A stretch of DNA of 64,000 nt, taken from an uncultured Pseudomonadota bacterium (GTDB lineage: Bacteria > Myxococcota_A > UBA796 > GCA-2862545). The stretch covers positions 62,001-126,000 of the forward strand of contig CAJXTB010000012.1 in the NCBI GenBank assembly GCA_913061235.1. Reading direction: 5' to 3'. This document shows positions 43,488-52,480 of this stretch, one piece after another. The notes beneath the pieces are model-generated. The model was given only the letters and a program-made list of their open reading frames with translations, searched no databases and was not told the origin of the DNA. How positions within the stretch are numbered: the first letter of the stretch is position 1; every line of letters starts with the position of its first letter. The translations under genes were made by a program, and so were the position numbers.

Positions 43488-44342
43488 GTGGTGTCTGCCA
43501 TCATCATGGTCGTGTCTGCCGTGGCCATCATTCTGTTGGTCAAGTTTGGCTTGCTACGCGGCATCGAACACATTGCCGGTGCACGCCACTGGACGGTGAA
43601 GTCCCGCGGCCAAGTGACCGGCTACGCGACCTCCGTTCCCGAGCTGGTGTGCTTGGTGGCGGCAGGCTTGGCCGGTGTTTGGGAAGCGGGTCTGTGGAAC
43701 ATTGCGAGCTCGAACATCATCAACTTCAGCCTGATGATGTTGGCCGTGGGTGTCTTTCGGCAACACCGGGACCTGTTCAATCGCCGCTTCATCGATGAGC
43801 TTGGTTTCGCCTTAGCTGCGGTTGCGGTCCCCTTGGTGCTCATGGGGGTAGGGCTTGACCGTCAGTGGTACCTAGTGCCCGTACTCGCGGGTTTCTTCGT
43901 GGTGTACCGAGTGGTGGATGGTGTCGCGAACCGCGTGAATAAGCTCGACAAGATGGGGCTTGAACAGATCCTGGAAGGCCCAACAGATGCCAAGCTCGGA
44001 CAGCGCCACAGCCTCGCCAAGGGACTCGGGTTTACGGTGGCCTCTCTGATCGGTGTCGCGCTGATGGGAAGCGTGCTTGGCAATGCCACGGCCGCTGTCA
44101 TTGAGCAGTTTGGAATTCACCCTGCGGTCGCGGGCTGGATTCTCGGCACGGTGACCAGCCTGCCTGAGATGGTGACCTTCTTTGCGGTGTACTTGAACTC
44201 GCGACGACAGGGGACGCTGGACCTTCTGGATGACACGCAAGAGGTGCTCGACAACTTGACCGGCTCGAACATGGCCAATGTTGGCGTGGTCTACCCGGCC
44301 GGGCTGTTCGCGTTTTTGATGGCGTCGGCCTACTTGCTCTAG
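43488..44342 (+). CDS. Ca2+/cation antiporter (CaCA)-like membrane protein
   Basis: 284 aa with about eight to ten spans. Two internally repeated segments follow the CaCA alpha-repeat plan: GYATSVPELVCLVAAGLAG with SSNIINFSLM early, and GTVTSLPEMVTFFAVYLNS with GSNMANVGVVYP late. The canonical acidic residues are the Glu in PE of each repeat, and both are present. Some residues of the first repeat (G-T-S to G-Y-A-T-S) differ, so the transported ion is uncertain. GTG 43488 and GTG 43491 are both possible; GAGG at 43480 favours 43491 by spacing. It overlaps the amidase gene by 4 nt at the 3' end. Confidence 0.78.
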   Translation: MVSAIIMVVSAVAIILLVKFGLLRGIEHIAGARHWTVKSRGQVTGYATSVPELVCLVAAGLAGVWEAGLWNIASSNIINFSLMMLAVGVFRQHRDLFNRRFIDELGFALAAVAVPLVLMGVGLDRQWYLVPVLAGFFVVYRVVDGVANRVNKLDKMGLEQILEGPTDAKLGQRHSLAKGLGFTVASLIGVALMGSVLGNATAAVIEQFGIHPAVAGWILGTVTSLPEMVTFFAVYLNSRRQGTLDLLDDTQEVLDNLTGSNMANVGVVYPAGLFAFLMASAYLL

Positions 44343-45166
44343 TTGTCGGCTGTGAGTGTGCTCACGAGTGCCGTGGCGACCGTGGCATAGAACGCCTGAC
44401 GGGTTGCCGGTTCCGCCCAGCGTGCGACTTCATCGGGATTCTGGTGATTGTGGGTCTCAATAATGACGGACGGGATCTCCGGTCGGCGCAGCATCATAAG
44501 TCCGCGTCTGTCTCGCCATACGCCAGGAATATCCGCCTGATAGGCACCTTCATAGTCACTACCGTGGTACGGCCGAAACCCGGCATCGCGCAGGCCAGCG
44601 GACACGGCTCTGGCCAGGGTTGTGCGTCCCTCTAGGAGCGCCCCCGTTGCGCTGTCGTTGAACAGTACGCTGAAGCCTGTCTTGCCCAGGTTGCGCACGC
44701 ACTCCACACCGGGAGTGGGTTCCCACAGTGTTCCCCCCTCGCGGACGTCGGCGTGCAGTTCCACCATGAGCACGGCACTTGAGGCGGCCAGCGATTCGAG
44801 GCGGGAGGCGTAGGATGTGCGGTGTTCGCTGTGTCGACCGCGGACGACCGTGAACAGACCTGTCTGCTCAAGATGCTCGGCAAGCTCATCTTGCACGCGA
44901 AGGTTGTGGTCCATCTCCCAGGTACAAAAGAGGGACAAGCTTCCAGAGTTGCGTGGCGCGCCATGTCCAGCGTTGACGAAGATGACGGGCTTGCCGAAGT
45001 CCTCTGGCGCTTGCAGTTCTGGAGCGGTGAGGACGGTGCCAGACAGTGGCCAAATAGGCGTGTTGTTGTGGGCAAAATCGGGGGACTGGGCAGGGTTTTG
45101 GGCCTGTGCGAATGGAGCGAGGGCCAGTGCCGTCAAGCATACAAGTACGGTGTTGAGACGTTGCAC
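44339..45166 (-). CDS. N-acetylmuramoyl-L-alanine amidase (Amidase_3 type)
   Basis: 275 aa, start GTG 45166 with GGAG 6 nt upstream. The signal peptide is MQRLNTVLVCLTALALAPFA, then a catalytic domain: zinc ligands in VNAGHGAP, Glu in CTWEMDHNL, His in VELHADV, and the catalytic Glu in VIIETHNHQNP. This is a zinc cell-wall amidase that cuts the glycan-peptide bond. No AMIN or LysM targeting domain is present, so recruitment must come from elsewhere. It probably belongs to the minus-strand group that follows the two-component system (45270-46834). Confidence 0.87.
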   Translation of the reverse strand: MQRLNTVLVCLTALALAPFAQAQNPAQSPDFAHNNTPIWPLSGTVLTAPELQAPEDFGKPVIFVNAGHGAPRNSGSLSLFCTWEMDHNLRVQDELAEHLEQTGLFTVVRGRHSEHRTSYASRLESLAASSAVLMVELHADVREGGTLWEPTPGVECVRNLGKTGFSVLFNDSATGALLEGRTTLARAVSAGLRDAGFRPYHGSDYEGAYQADIPGVWRDRRGLMMLRRPEIPSVIIETHNHQNPDEVARWAEPATRQAFYATVATALVSTLTADN

Positions 45167-45269
45167 TCAGGCTCCATAAGACAGGGGGGTGGGGTAGAAT
45201 AGCCGCTGGGCTGCAGAGCCTTGGACGAAACTGCGAACTGTGACACCGACGGAGCCGCAGTGGTTCCCA

Positions 45270-46151
45270 CTATGTGACGCGAGGAATGCTCAAGACGAAT
45301 CGCGCGCCGCCCAGTGGGCTGTCGGTGCAGGTCAGGCGACCCCCGTGGGCGTTCGCGATTCGGCGTGCGAGTGACAGGCCTAGGCCGATACCGCCAGTGT
45401 CTCGGCTGCGTGCGGGGTCCAAGCGAACGAGAGCGTCGAAGATGCGAGCTCGCTCGGTGATTGGAACACCAGGGCCGTCGTCATCTACGATGAAGCGCAC
45501 AACGCGTGGCTCCACTTCGCACGACAGCCGAACGGTCCTCTTTCCGTATTTGACGGCGTTGCGCATGAGATTATCGAGGGCACGGGTGAACAATCGCCGG
45601 TCGGCTTCGATTTTAGGGACCGGGTGTTCGTCCCACTCCACAATGCGCTTGCGACGCGTCATTCGGGCTTGCTCGACCATACGCGCCATCAGCGGAGTGG
45701 GGTCGACGGGTAGGGTGGAGCTTCGCAGTTGCTCGTCTTCGAGGCTGGTGTACGTCATCAGCTCGGCGATGAGGGACTCGAGCTCTGCGATGTCGTCCTG
45801 AATGGCTGCGGCCCGAGTGTCGCGCTCGGACTGTGACGTTTGCTCGGCAAGCAGCTCTACAGCGAAGCTCATGCGGGCAACAGGAGTGCGCAGCTCATGG
45901 GAGACCGCTCGAAGCAGCTCCTCGCGCCCCGCCAGCATTCTGCGCATTTGACCGTCGATCTCGCTTGTGTCAACTACGGGTGCGGGCGCAGGTCGAGTGA
46001 CTGTGGCGGCCAAGACCGCCGACAACACAATGGTAAGTATACCTGCAAGTAAGGCAGCTATGAATGGTTGCTCGGTCAGCCCGCTGACTGAGATGGCCAT
46101 GGCAAGCACTGCGGCTACGACAAGGCCAGCACCAATGAAGCGGTCCCTCAT
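45270..46151 (-). CDS. Sensor histidine kinase
   Basis: 293 aa. Two N-terminal membrane helices (residues about 5-25 and 30-50) with almost no periplasmic loop; no HAMP domain is obvious. HisKA box SHELRTPVARM, N box DNLMRNAVKYG, G1 DDDGPGVP, G2 GGIGLGLSLAR. The short sensor part suggests detection within the membrane or through a partner. The start overlaps the stop of the response regulator (ATGA at 46148-46151). Together they form a classic EnvZ/OmpR-style pair. Confidence 0.92.
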   Translation of the reverse strand: MRDRFIGAGLVVAAVLAMAISVSGLTEQPFIAALLAGILTIVLSAVLAATVTRPAPAPVVDTSEIDGQMRRMLAGREELLRAVSHELRTPVARMSFAVELLAEQTSQSERDTRAAAIQDDIAELESLIAELMTYTSLEDEQLRSSTLPVDPTPLMARMVEQARMTRRKRIVEWDEHPVPKIEADRRLFTRALDNLMRNAVKYGKRTVRLSCEVEPRVVRFIVDDDGPGVPITERARIFDALVRLDPARSRDTGGIGLGLSLARRIANAHGGRLTCTDSPLGGARFVLSIPRVT

Positions 46152-46834
46152 GCGCTTGGCCGGAACTGGTAGCCCACGCCTCGCACGGTGATGATTCGCT
46201 CGGGTGCATCCGTGATTGCCAGCTTCTTGCGCAGCTGGCTCATGCGAACGTCCATGGACCGGTCAAGTCCGTCGTACTCAATGCCGCGCAGCTCACGGAA
46301 CAGGTCGTCTCGGGTGACGGGCTGTCCGGGCCTTGTGACCATGAACCACAGCAGGTCGAACTCAGCGGTGGTGATGGGCACGTCCGTGCCGTTGATGGTC
46401 ACTTCTCGGCGCGACCGGTCAACGATGAAGTCGCCATCTTCCACGCGCTCGGATGAGCCCTGTGACTGCGGGTTGGAGGTTCGGCGTAGCAGCGCCTCAA
46501 CACGGGCCAGCAGCAGGCGCGGACGCACTGGTTTGGCCACGTAGTCGTCCGCTCCCAGCTCGAAGCCCAGCAGTTCGTCAACATCATCACCGCGAGCCGT
46601 CAGCATCAGCACAGAGCCACGGTAGGCGTCGCGGATGGTCTTGAGCACGGACAGCCCACTCTCGCCTGGCAGCATCACATCTAAGATGACCAGATCAGGA
46701 GGGTTGGCCAGAATGCGGCGGGCGGCGTGGGTACCGTTGTCAATGACCTCAACGCTATAGCCGCGTTCGGTCAGGTACTCAGCGGTCAACGCAGCGAGCC
46801 GTGTGTCGTCTTCCACCAGCATGATGTGCGCCAT
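46148..46834 (-). CDS. OmpR-family response regulator
   Basis: 228 aa from ATG 46834 (GGGGA upstream); the longer frame to 46906 is unneeded. Receiver domain 1-115 (VEDDTRL, VILDVMLPGESG, TARGDD, KPV), then a winged-helix DNA-binding domain (about 125-225) with RREVTINGTDVPITTAEF and the recognition-helix region SMDVRMSQLRKKL. It activates or represses promoters after phosphorylation by the histidine kinase encoded next. Targets cannot be read from the window; the divergent Kelch gene is 136 bases away and is a reasonable first guess. Confidence 0.94.
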   Translation of the reverse strand: MAHIMLVEDDTRLAALTAEYLTERGYSVEVIDNGTHAARRILANPPDLVILDVMLPGESGLSVLKTIRDAYRGSVLMLTARGDDVDELLGFELGADDYVAKPVRPRLLLARVEALLRRTSNPQSQGSSERVEDGDFIVDRSRREVTINGTDVPITTAEFDLLWFMVTRPGQPVTRDDLFRELRGIEYDGLDRSMDVRMSQLRKKLAITDAPERIITVRGVGYQFRPSA

Positions 46835-46970
46835 GTCATCCCCGCATTGTGCGCCGGGGGAGTAACCGTTTGGACCGGTCGTGCTGAGTTCGGTGAACGG
46901 GGTCATGCAACGCTGCGTGGCTACGACAGGCGGGCGCTAAGGGTTATGTGCCGCCTCCGCTGGAGGCATC

Positions 46971-48185
46971 ATGCGTTTTCTTGCTCTTGTATTGTTGGCT
47001 GCGTGTTCAGGAGGCGAAGGCAAAGCTCCGAAAGACCTGAATGAGGTGGACTCTGAGTTCAACCCAGGAAAGCGGAGCGAGATTCTCGCGCTGGGTGATG
47101 AGACGTTCAACACCATGGTGTTGTTCGGTGGCAACAACGGCCCCATCGTCAACCAGGTGCCGGCCGGACAGTTCCTCGAGGACACTTGGGTCTTTGAGCC
47201 TGGCGAAGGCTGGACCGAGGTCGAGACTACAGAGCACCCCTCCGCTCGCGGTCGCTACTCCTTCGATCTGGACCCGAACACGCACACCGGACTGCTGTTC
47301 GGGGGGCGCTTTCGCGAGGGAACCAGCGGGCCGTACACGCTGCGCGATGACTTGTGGTCCTTCGACTACGAGACTCGCTCATGGACCGTTTTGGATGCCG
47401 GCGGAGACGAAGACGGTCCTTCTGGACGGTACTACCCAGCATCTGGCTTTGATGCCGAGACCAGCTCGCTGTACTTGTGGGGCGGTCTGACCAACACCAG
47501 TGCGGTGACCTTGACGCCAGGACGGGACTTCTGGAAGTGGGACGGCACCGCTTGGAGCGAGCTGGACATCAGCGGAGACGTTCCGAGTCGGCGCGGTTTC
47601 TTTGGTGACCTGTACGACAGTCAGCGCAAGCGCATCGTCATCTTTGGCGGGCAACGCGGGGACTTCAGCAGCTTGGCGTTCCAAGACACCTACGCTCTAG
47701 ACGTGACCACGGGTGAGTGGACGCAGCTGGATGACGGAACCGGACCTGCGCCGTCCACCCGTATGCACGCGCACATGCAGTACGACGCCGTTGGCGACCG
47801 CTACTTGCTGTTTGGCGGCCACACCGACATTGGCGACATGAATGACCTGTGGGTCTTTGACCCGAACAACCCAGGCTGGACGCTGCTGTATGAAGCGGAC
47901 ACCTTCACAGGCGCTGGCCTTGGCTGTGCCGGAAGTGGGCGCGAGGTGCCGTCCGACTACGTCGAGATGGACTTGGAGGCTCCTGAACGTCGTCACCGTG
48001 GCATGTACACACTGATGTGGGACAGCCTGTGGTTGTTCGGCGGTATCCATGCAGAGTGCAGTGACCAGCTCGACGACACGTGGCGCTTTGACCTGGAGAC
48101 TCTCCAGTGGAACGAGCTGATTGAGGCCACTAGTGGAGAGGCTTGTGCGCGTCGTGGAGATGCGTGCGATTGTCTGTGCTACTAG
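46971..48185 (+). CDS. Kelch-repeat lipoprotein
   Basis: 404 aa. MRFLALVLLAAC is the lipoprotein signal (Ser at +2), and GGAGG precedes the ATG. Six blades of a Kelch beta-propeller are visible by their double-glycine and following aromatic/charged pattern: VLFGGNNG, GLLFGGRF, LYLWGGLTN, IVIFGGQRG, YLLFGGHTD, LWLFGGIHAE. The propeller probably forms a protein-interaction platform on the outer membrane. The C-terminus has a short Cys-rich end (GEACARRGDACDCLC) that may form disulfides. It heads a same-direction group with a small lipoprotein, a UDG-superfamily gene and a ChaN-like gene. Confidence 0.86.
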   Translation: MRFLALVLLAACSGGEGKAPKDLNEVDSEFNPGKRSEILALGDETFNTMVLFGGNNGPIVNQVPAGQFLEDTWVFEPGEGWTEVETTEHPSARGRYSFDLDPNTHTGLLFGGRFREGTSGPYTLRDDLWSFDYETRSWTVLDAGGDEDGPSGRYYPASGFDAETSSLYLWGGLTNTSAVTLTPGRDFWKWDGTAWSELDISGDVPSRRGFFGDLYDSQRKRIVIFGGQRGDFSSLAFQDTYALDVTTGEWTQLDDGTGPAPSTRMHAHMQYDAVGDRYLLFGGHTDIGDMNDLWVFDPNNPGWTLLYEADTFTGAGLGCAGSGREVPSDYVEMDLEAPERRHRGMYTLMWDSLWLFGGIHAECSDQLDDTWRFDLETLQWNELIEATSGEACARRGDACDCLCY

Positions 48186-48211
48186 CCGTGAACCGTGCTG
48201 ACGGAGTTGCA

Positions 48212-48694
48212 ATGCGTACCTTAGCCCTGGTTTCAAGTCTGCTTGTCTGCGGCGCTTGTACCAAAGACCCTGAAGGTCCATCGCTTGAGATTGGCACCGG
48301 AGATCAAGAGTTCGAGCCCTTGAACGATGGTGACGATGCCGTGGTCATTCAGGGGCCGCAGGGGGGCTTTCACCTGCTGGGCTCACTGCGCGCGACCGGT
48401 ATCGAGCCCGGTGACACGGCCAATGTGTTCGACGAAAACAACCCAACCATGCACTTCACTGTCCGTGAGGATGGCGAGCGAGTAGACGCGAGCAATGCGT
48501 TCATTCAGGGGTTGGATGAAGCCGGTCGTGGTCTGTATGAGGTGGTTGGCCGGTTCGTATTCTTGGACATTCAAGCAGATGAAGAGCTGGTGGGAAGCGT
48601 CATCACTCTGACGGTCGAGCTGACCGACATCAACGGCGTTGCACTGTCGGCAGAAGTCGAGCTGAATGCCGTCGCCTCACCGTTCAACGAGTAG
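48212..48694 (+). CDS. Small lipoprotein of unknown function
   Basis: 160 aa from ATG 48212 with GGAG upstream; the longer frame back to 48143 lies inside the Kelch gene. The signal ends VCGACT. The mature domain is beta-rich with Val/Thr strands (VVIQGPQGGFHLLGSLRAT; VGSVITLTVELTDINGV), perhaps an Ig-like or beta-sandwich fold. No family recognised. It lies 26 nt after the Kelch gene and 4 nt before the UDG-like gene. Confidence 0.7.
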   Translation: MRTLALVSSLLVCGACTKDPEGPSLEIGTGDQEFEPLNDGDDAVVIQGPQGGFHLLGSLRATGIEPGDTANVFDENNPTMHFTVREDGERVDASNAFIQGLDEAGRGLYEVVGRFVFLDIQADEELVGSVITLTVELTDINGVALSAEVELNAVASPFNE

Positions 48695-48698
48695 CAAC

Positions 48699-49391
48699 AT
48701 GCCGGACATCGCTGCGTTTCGTGCGCTTGCCGCCGAGCTGGACCGAATCGATCTGGAGGTCTATGCGGAGCACCGAAAGGATCCGATGGAGCCCATCATC
48801 GGTCTTGGAGACCGTCGCTGTCGCTTGGCCGTCATGGGGCGCGACCCGGGTCGCCACGAGGTGGAACATGGGGTCCCGTTCATTGGGGCTGGAGGGCAGC
48901 TTGTTCGACGAGCACTGTTCGACGCGATGCACGCGGGGGACTCGTCGCCAGAGTTTGATTTTGCGGCGTCGAAAGAGGTCGGTCGGACCGCCTTCTGGTG
49001 CAACACGATTCCTTACAAGCCCGTCCAGAATAAGGCCTGGGGGATTCGTTGTAAGCGAAGCTTCCACACGCTGTTAGCGGATATTTTGGTTCATGAATGG
49101 GATGGCCAAGATGTCCTCGCTTTAGGGCGTGGTGCCTTTGATTGGTTTGGGTTGACCGACAAGGAACTGAAGGCGGAGCTGGCTACCTTCTGGGACCGTG
49201 AAGACCGCTACCTGGCACATGTCACCGTGCCATTGACAGCTCAGGACGGCACCATGCGCAGTCTTCGCGTGCACCCCGTTCCGCATCCGTCTCCACTCAA
49301 TGCCACGTGGTACCGAAAGGTTCCCGGCTTGCTCGCTGAACGTCTACGAATGCTGCAATGGGGTCCGCAGACGTGGCGGATGGCCGACTGA
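48699..49391 (+). CDS. Uracil-DNA glycosylase superfamily protein
   Basis: 230 aa. LAVMGRDPGRHEVEHGVPF resembles the UDG motif A region (GEAPGxxE...PFVG), with GQLVRRAL behind it. The motif near the C-terminus, VHPVPHPSPLNATWYRKVP, matches the HPSPL(S/N)xxR type loop. AFWCNTIPYKPVQNKAW fills the middle strand. The family removes uracil or other damaged bases, but motif A differs from the Fe-S type (no 4Cys cluster) and from type 1 UNG, so the activity is unproved. It follows the small lipoprotein by 4 nt, with a weak ribosome site, and looks translationally coupled. Confidence 0.72.
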   Translation: MPDIAAFRALAAELDRIDLEVYAEHRKDPMEPIIGLGDRRCRLAVMGRDPGRHEVEHGVPFIGAGGQLVRRALFDAMHAGDSSPEFDFAASKEVGRTAFWCNTIPYKPVQNKAWGIRCKRSFHTLLADILVHEWDGQDVLALGRGAFDWFGLTDKELKAELATFWDREDRYLAHVTVPLTAQDGTMRSLRVHPVPHPSPLNATWYRKVPGLLAERLRMLQWGPQTWRMAD

Positions 49392-49419
49392 CGTGTGATC
49401 GGGACTGCGGAGGACGCGC

Positions 49420-50154
49420 ATGACACTGCTCTTGGCCCTGGCCACCGCATGGGCGGGCACCTGCACTGAGATTGATGCCGGTGACATTCTTGCTGTGACT
49501 CCCCCTGCTGTCATCGTTTTGGGCGAACGGCCTGGTGTTGGCCGTGATGTACGACGCGCCCGACGCGTGGTGCGCAAGCTCAATGCTATTGCCCCCACAA
49601 CACTGGCCATCGAAGTCATTGACGAGTCTCTTCAGCCGACTCTCGATCGGTATTCCCGGGGCGAGATTCCCACCGAGAGACTCGATGTTCAGCTCGAATG
49701 GGAACAACGCGTTGGTCTTCCGTACTCCGCCTACAGCCCTGTTCTGACGTCTGCTGTAGACGGTGTGAAGGTTGTTGGGATTGGTTCGGACACCTGGACT
49801 CCACCAGAAGACATGAATGTACCGGTATCTCCTGCTTATTTGGAGGTCCTTCGGGACACCATGGGCACCGGGTTTATGCCTCGCGCAGCCGAGGGCCCGT
49901 TCCTTCGCTTTGTGTCCTGGCGCGACCACGAGCTCGCCCGCCGGTCCCTCGAAGCGTGGAACGGCAGCGGCTACCTCGTCATCTTGGCCCATCGTTCGCG
50001 CATTGAGGGCGGGCACGGCATTCCGTTCCAGCTTCACGGGCTGACAGACGCGAACATCGACTCGTTCGTGCTGGCGTGGGGGGGCGAGCCGCCCTGCTAC
50101 AACGGTGACCAGGTGTGGAGCGAGTCTGTCTGGGAGAAGGTCTTCGGCCACTAG
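49420..50154 (+). CDS. ChaN-like (haem-binding uptake/Tiki) exported protein
   Basis: 244 aa with signal peptide MTLLLALATAWA and GGAGG before the ATG. The pattern VIVLGERPGVG, then LQPTLDRYSRGEI, LEWEQRVGLPYSAYSPVL and a late YLVILAHRSRIEGGHGIP matches the ChaN/Cofac_haem_bdg fold (GExH..., P.L...W, G.GH..G..GVP). The family's GExH becomes GERPG, so the usual histidine is lost. Members bind haem or, in Tiki relatives, act as proteases; neither can be assumed here. Runs in the same direction as the UDG-like gene, 28 nt after it. Confidence 0.62.
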   Translation: MTLLLALATAWAGTCTEIDAGDILAVTPPAVIVLGERPGVGRDVRRARRVVRKLNAIAPTTLAIEVIDESLQPTLDRYSRGEIPTERLDVQLEWEQRVGLPYSAYSPVLTSAVDGVKVVGIGSDTWTPPEDMNVPVSPAYLEVLRDTMGTGFMPRAAEGPFLRFVSWRDHELARRSLEAWNGSGYLVILAHRSRIEGGHGIPFQLHGLTDANIDSFVLAWGGEPPCYNGDQVWSESVWEKVFGH

Positions 50155-50178
50155 GACGCAAGACCGACGCCAGAGCGT

Positions 50179-51075
50179 CTAGACTTCGAGGCGCTGCGCG
50201 TGCTTAAGCATGGAATCCCAGCGCTCGGGCCAGATCTGCGCAAGGGCAATCTCCCGACCAATAGCGAGTCCCTGGAGCAGTAGGCGACGTGCTTCAATGT
50301 CGTCTCCCCACTCTTGGTGTACGCCCGCGAGGTCGGCCAGAGCGAGGGCGAGGAGGTCCTCGCAGTCCATGCCTTGCGACGCAGTGTCGACAGCGGCCTG
50401 GAGGGATTCCTGGGCAGTGATCCAGTCTTCAGTCCGTGCCGCAAGGGCGCCAATCGCCCACCGGCTGGCAACGACCTGCCGACGGTCACCAAGCTGGTCG
50501 TGTAGCTCCAGTGCGGTCCCGTAGGCGTCCATAGCTTCGACGAGACGGTCTTGACCTTCCAACGTCGCAGCGAGTGCGTGGCACAGACCACCGAGCCGTG
50601 CAGTCAGTCCTGCGGTTCTCCCGTGTTCAAGCGCACGTTGGTACCAGTCGACCCGTTCGTCTCCGGTGGCGTGCTCGGCCAGGAGACCTGCAGCGTCGAA
50701 TGCGGCGCCTTCGTCGTGCTCTACGCCCCAGTCATAGTACTCGCGCATGCGGTTGGCGAGTGCGGGGCCATGAGTGTCGACCGCGTGAAAGCGGACTTCT
50801 ACCGCGCGTAACCGTGCTTCAACATCGGCTGGCACACCGTGTGCGACTTCGCGGGCGCAGCGCAGCTGTTCTTCGGCCAGATCAGGATCGCGCCGGCGCA
50901 TAAGACAGCGTGCAAGCATCGCACGGCTGGCAGCTTCAAGAGCGTGATCGCCTTGCGCCTGGGCATGGTCGAGCAAGTGCTCGTACATCGTTCGGGCTCG
51001 GGGCAACCATCCAGCGTGAAAGGCGGCGTCTGCCTCTCGTAGCTTCTGGGTCTGAATCACAGCGAGCTGATGCAT
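50179..51075 (-). CDS. TPR-repeat protein
   Basis: 298 aa from ATG 51075 with GGAGG 6 nt upstream; a longer frame exists but lacks a ribosome site. The whole chain is helical with Ala/Leu/Glu heptads and about seven TPR-like hairpins, such as AMLARCLMRRRDPDLAEEQL, AMDAYGTALELHDQLGDRRQ and LADLAGVHQEWGDDIEARRL. No signal peptide, so it is cytoplasmic and likely a scaffold. It is convergent with the ChaN-like gene and lies 49 nt downstream of the cytochrome c lipoprotein gene. Confidence 0.8.
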   Translation of the reverse strand: MHQLAVIQTQKLREADAAFHAGWLPRARTMYEHLLDHAQAQGDHALEAASRAMLARCLMRRRDPDLAEEQLRCAREVAHGVPADVEARLRAVEVRFHAVDTHGPALANRMREYYDWGVEHDEGAAFDAAGLLAEHATGDERVDWYQRALEHGRTAGLTARLGGLCHALAATLEGQDRLVEAMDAYGTALELHDQLGDRRQVVASRWAIGALAARTEDWITAQESLQAAVDTASQGMDCEDLLALALADLAGVHQEWGDDIEARRLLLQGLAIGREIALAQIWPERWDSMLKHAQRLEV

Positions 51076-51083
51076 GCGAACCT

Positions 51084-51111
51084 CCGCACGGGGGGCGTAA
51101 CCCCCGCGCGG
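51084..51111. terminator. GC-rich hairpin between cytochrome lipoprotein and TPR genes
   Basis: CCGCACGGGGGG pairs with ACCCCCGCGCGG around a 4-base loop (one internal mismatch and one at the loop end). It is downstream of the cytochrome gene and overlaps the ribosome-binding region of the TPR gene, so it could end one transcript or mask the start of the other. No T-run. Confidence 0.45.
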
Positions 51112-51124
51112 AGATCCAGATGGA

Positions 51125-51694
51125 CTACTCGGCTGTAGCGGCCCGTGCTGTAGCGACCTGCGCTGGCATGCAGTGGCCGTCGTCGTTGCCCCAGGACTTG
51201 CGCACGTAGGTGATGACGGCAGCAATCTGGTGGTCGGTGAGGGTAGCCTGTGGCGGCATGACAGCGTTGTATGCGACGCCTTGCACTTCAATCGGGCCAT
51301 TCAGGCCGTTGATGATCAGTCCAGCGTGGTTTTCACAGTCGCCGTAGTAGTCACCACTGCCTGCGAGCGGCGGGAAGGCGCCAGCAACGCCCATTCCGTT
51401 GGCTTGGTGACAGGTCACGCAAGCGGCTCCGCCTTGACCGGTCAAGTACACGCTCTCGCCTTGCTCCATCAACCAGGCCAGGGCGTCGGCTTCGGACATG
51501 GCGGTCAGGTCGGGGGCATCACCAGCTGCAGCAGCGGCAGGTTCAGCAGCGGGTTCGGCGGCAGGTTCGGCCGCTGGTTCTGGTGCAGGCTCTGCTGCTG
51601 GAGCGGGCTCTGGTGCCGGAGCGGGCTCTGGTGCTGGAGCTTCTCCGCCACAAGCGGTGAGAAGGGTAGCGAGGACAATTGAAGTGAAACGCAT
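51125..51694 (-). CDS. Monoheme cytochrome c lipoprotein with Ala/Pro/Glu linker
   Basis: 189 aa from ATG 51694 (AGGAG upstream). The lipobox is LTACGG; residues 20-60 are a low-complexity AEPAPEP repeat that would lift the domain off the membrane. Residues about 70-170 are a small class I cytochrome c: haem site CVTCH, a GxGxxxGAFPPLAG loop and the axial Met in AVMPPQ. It probably shuttles electrons between periplasmic redox partners. It diverges from the lipoprotein gene at 51809. Confidence 0.9.
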   Translation of the reverse strand: MRFTSIVLATLLTACGGEAPAPEPAPAPEPAPAAEPAPEPAAEPAAEPAAEPAAAAAGDAPDLTAMSEADALAWLMEQGESVYLTGQGGAACVTCHQANGMGVAGAFPPLAGSGDYYGDCENHAGLIINGLNGPIEVQGVAYNAVMPPQATLTDHQIAAVITYVRKSWGNDDGHCMPAQVATARAATAE

Positions 51695-51808
51695 TGAGGT
51701 TCTCCTGTAGGCGGGTCGTGTAATCCGCTGCGTTGCAAGGCGCAGAGCAACCTGTTGCGGCATCATGACGCACCTCAGTGCGGGCGTTACCCAGAGGGTG
51801 AGGTGCTG

Positions 51809-52474
51809 ATGAGACTGTTGGGGTTGTTGTGTCTGCTGTCACTGGCATGCCGGGCGCCGTCTGGACCGCGAGCCACCCTTGAGGTTGAGGCTCATCAGGG
51901 GGATGGATTTTCTCTGAACGTGGTGCCAGGCAGCCAGGTCGTCGTGAAAGATGGTGTTCTGGGGGTCGATTCTCCAGATGGCTTTCGCTGGATGGAGGCG
52001 CGTTGGCTCCAGGAACCGGTAGGACCACACGTGATCGCTTGGGGTGTGGGGCAGTGCGACGGGCTCATTTGGGACCGCGATGCGACGCCTATTCCCGGCG
52101 TTCGTACTCGAACGGGCATGTGTACGCGCGAGTTTCAGGAGTATTGGACCTTCTTGGTGCTGGAGACCCGGCCAGAAGGAGTGTTGATGACGACGTGGTT
52201 GTCCCACCGCGAGACGCTTCCGTATGAGACGGCCTGGGTCGAGTTCACAGGCACGGCCATGACGCTGTCGGGTGGTCCGATTCTGGCCGATGCGGTCGAT
52301 GAGACTGCCGTGCGTTTGTTGCTGCGCGAAGCGTCGGTCACCTCTACTGGGTACTCTCCTGTTCCCGGTGGAGGAGAGCTTGGTGCCGCTGTTTCCGAGC
52401 GTCTAGCGGACATGTGGACACGTCGTCTCGCATCCCCGCCGCCGCGCTTCGGAACGTCTCCGAGCGTACCCTAA
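51809..52474 (+). CDS. Lipoprotein of unknown function
   Basis: 221 aa from ATG 51809 with GAGG 5 nt upstream. The signal ends LLSLACR. The mature chain is a single beta-rich domain (RATLEVEAHQGDGFSLNV, WTFLVLETRPEGVLMTTWL) with two Cys pairs possible (QCDG, MCTRE). No family recognised. Transcription probably ends at the strong hairpin 52481-52515. Confidence 0.68.
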   Translation: MRLLGLLCLLSLACRAPSGPRATLEVEAHQGDGFSLNVVPGSQVVVKDGVLGVDSPDGFRWMEARWLQEPVGPHVIAWGVGQCDGLIWDRDATPIPGVRTRTGMCTREFQEYWTFLVLETRPEGVLMTTWLSHRETLPYETAWVEFTGTAMTLSGGPILADAVDETAVRLLLREASVTSTGYSPVPGGGELGAAVSERLADMWTRRLASPPPRFGTSPSVP

Positions 52475-52480
52475 ACGCAG

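Noticed and set aside
49297-50151. 284-codon minus-strand frame opposite the ChaN-like gene
   Set aside because: The plus-strand gene has a signal peptide, GGAGG and family pattern; the minus frame has none.
50155-50178. Short GACGC/GCGTC hairpin between convergent genes
   Set aside because: Only 5 bp; too weak to call a terminator.
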